DNA of 7,846 nucleotides from Candidatus Zhuqueibacterota bacterium 4484_188 (lineage in GTDB: Bacteria > Calditrichota > Calditrichia > RBG-13-44-9). Of the stretch, positions 6,963-7,846 are shown one piece after another. Position numbers and translations under genes: made by a program. The notes under the pieces were generated by a model, which saw nothing but the letters and a program-made list of their open reading frames with translations, was not told the DNA's origin and did not search any database. The number at the start of each line of letters is the position of its first letter. The stretch's first letter is position 1. The stretch spans positions 1-7,846 of the forward strand of contig MVCZ01000205.1 in the NCBI GenBank assembly GCA_002049825.1, written 5' to 3'.

Positions 6963-7211
6963 TTCGACATTATATTCTTTTAGTAATTCTACAATATTGT
7001 TGACAGAATCGAAAGCTTCCGGGGTGGCTTTTGCATCGGGAATCTGAATATTATATTTCGTTTCCAGAAATACCTTTAAAGAAATCATGGAAAAAGAGTC
7101 GACAATTCCACCGGAAATTAAGGGCGTATCGTAGTTAATTTCGGTGTCGCTGTCTTCATCGATGTACTCGTCAACCACATATTCCAAAATTTCATCTTTT
7201 ACACTTGCCAT
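6960..7211 (-). CDS. Stand-alone acyl carrier protein, 83 aa
   Basis: Small acidic helical protein, intact. The 4'-phosphopantetheine site is GGIVDSFSMISLK with Ser39 (DSF rather than the common DSL of fatty-acid AcpP), followed by VFLETKYNIQIPD and a final helix NIVELLKEYNVE. Start at ATG 7211 is set by AAAAAGGAG six bases upstream and by the family length; an in-frame TTG at 7307 would add 32 residues of non-family sequence and is rejected. It lies 11 nt ahead of the KBL-type gene and behind an acyl-CoA synthetase gene, not in a fatty-acid synthesis cluster, so it is probably a dedicated carrier that brings an acyl group to, or takes it from, the neighbouring enzymes. In such families DSF-type carriers often serve specialised pathways, but this is an inference. 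Confidence 0.9.
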   Translation of the reverse strand: MASVKDEILEYVVDEYIDEDSDTEINYDTPLISGGIVDSFSMISLKVFLETKYNIQIPDAKATPEAFDSVNNIVELLKEYNVE

Positions 7212-7222
7212 ATTTTGCTCCT
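7212..7222 (-). promoter_or_regulatory. Ribosome binding site of the acyl carrier protein gene
   Basis: Minus strand AAGGAGCAAAAT immediately before ATG at 7211 gives AGGAG with a six-base spacer. It supports the short 83-residue protein over the longer TTG-started frame. Confidence 0.8.
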
Positions 7223-7390
7223 TTTTGCTGTTTATTTCTTTTTGAATTTTAATGTTACTGCAAAAGTTTTCAGGTTTCCGGTTTTCCCAGAGGGATTTCA
7301 ATGGCAAAAGTCCGGGGGTTCACGGTAAGTAATTTATTGTTTCTTATCCTCCTTTAGATTACTCGTACCGGAATGAAATTTACTTCACCT

Positions 7391-7415
7391 GTCATTCCCG
7401 CGAAAGCGGGAATCC
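7391..7415. repeat. REP-like hairpin element (ATTCCCGC-GAAA-GCGGGAAT)
   Basis: A perfect 8-bp stem 7394-7401/7406-7413 with a GAAA tetraloop, within GTCATTCCCGCGAAAGCGGG and then AATCC. This wording is a widespread intergenic repeat in many bacteria; its false translation gives VIPAKAGIHS. It sits 32-54 bases beyond the stop of the acyl-CoA synthetase gene. No T tract follows in the minus direction, so it is more likely an mRNA-stabilising or mobile REP-type palindrome than a terminator. Confidence 0.85.
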
Positions 7416-7444
7416 ATAGCCTTTTGCTTCAACCGGAATCTCTT

Positions 7445-7846
7445 TTAGTCATCATTCTCCAGGGTGGAGGTGTCGCCAATTTCCTGTCCCCATTCTTTTG
7501 CCTTGAGCAGCCGGCGCATAATTTTCCCGCTGCGGGTTTTGGGCAGCGAATCAACAAATTCAATTTCCTGCGGCATCGCCAGCGGCGAAAGACGCTTACG
7601 GACAAAATTCATGATGTTCAGCTTTAACATTTCATTTGCCTCGAAACCCGGTTTTACGGTAATAAACGCTTTCACTACTTCCATATTCACCGGGTCGGGT
7701 TTGCCTACCACTGCAGACTCGGCGACCGCTTCGTGCTCCAACAGCGCCGATTCCACCTCGAAAGGTCCCACCAAATGACCGCCGGTGTTGATAACATCGT
7801 CATCGCGCCCCACAAACCAGAAATAACCGTCTTCGTCAATGCTGGC
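7445..7846 (-). CDS. AMP-forming acyl-CoA synthetase (acetate/medium-chain type), C-terminal 133 residues
   Basis: The gene runs off the window end; the visible frame is open from 7846 to the TAA at 7445-7447. It shows the hinge and C-terminal domain of the ANL superfamily: DGYFWFVGRDDDVINTGGHL (core motif A8 at the domain hinge), then GPFEVESALLEHEAVAESAV, and the A10 motif PKTRSGKIMRRLLK with the Lys that contacts the adenylate in the first half-reaction. The closing GDTSTLEND is typical of acetyl- and short/medium-chain acyl-CoA synthetases. Members activate a carboxylic acid with ATP and load it on CoA, or in some pathways on a carrier protein. The following carrier protein gene, same strand, starts 233 nt downstream. 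Chain-length specificity cannot be read from this part. Confidence 0.92.
   Translation of the reverse strand, partial: ASIDEDGYFWFVGRDDDVINTGGHLVGPFEVESALLEHEAVAESAVVGKPDPVNMEVVKAFITVKPGFEANEMLKLNIMNFVRKRLSPLAMPQEIEFVDSLPKTRSGKIMRRLLKAKEWGQEIGDTSTLENDD

Noticed and set aside
7212..7307. N-terminal extension of the ACP from a TTG
   Set aside because: The extension is not family-like and the ATG at 7211 has a well-placed AGGAG.
7349..7357. Strong Shine-Dalgarno-like AAAGGAGGA on the minus strand
   Set aside because: No start codon lies at a suitable distance; the first GTG is over 20 bases away and opens only a 17-codon frame.

Overview
The window looks like a piece of a chromosome from the FCB side of the bacterial tree (Calditrichota, KSB1, Ignavibacteriota or a similar lineage). 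The main clue is a type IX secretion tail of the YPNPFN kind on the first gene. Acetate/acyl-CoA ligase, KBL and ACP genes with clear AAGGAG ribosome binding sites fit, but the exact phylum cannot be fixed from this sequence.

Layout. Plus strand, 1-4254: two consecutive genes for secreted six-hairpin (alpha/alpha)6 glycosidases of the GH63/MGH1-like type. The first is cut by the window start and ends in a type IX sorting domain. The second has a Sec signal peptide. Both are broken: the first by a perfect 64-bp tandem duplication and by an apparent internal deletion, the second by a frame change near 2746-2775. Next, 4356-4538 holds only the N-terminal Rossmann start of a Gfo/Idh/MocA-type sugar oxidoreductase, cut by an 885-bp remnant of an IS1634-like insertion sequence (4539-5423, 15-bp perfect terminal inverted repeats). 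The transposase in that remnant has lost its middle and changes frame three times. A 380-bp non-coding stretch (5424-5803) carries two hairpins readable as terminators for minus-strand transcription and a short AATGAC repeat tract.

Minus strand, 7846-5804: the 3' end of an AMP-forming acyl-CoA synthetase, then a stand-alone acyl carrier protein (intact, 83 aa), then a KBL-type alpha-oxoamine synthase 11 nt downstream of it. The last gene has lost about 34 codons that normally hold PLP-binding residues, and changes frame at that point. Activating ligase, carrier protein and PLP-dependent Claisen condensing enzyme together suggest a carrier-protein-fed alpha-oxoamine pathway (in the manner of the bacterial sphingolipid ACP/synthetase/SPT set), although the third enzyme resembles glycine C-acetyltransferase rather than serine palmitoyltransferase.

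The striking overall property is that all five plus- or minus-strand genes longer than about 600 bp that lie fully or mostly inside the window are interrupted, while the coding sequence on each side of every break is still well conserved. This means either a young wave of gene decay around an insertion sequence or a poor assembly; raw reads would decide. I see no RNA genes, CRISPR array, phage genes or defence system. The best candidate for unusual biology is the ACP-KBL-ligase set.
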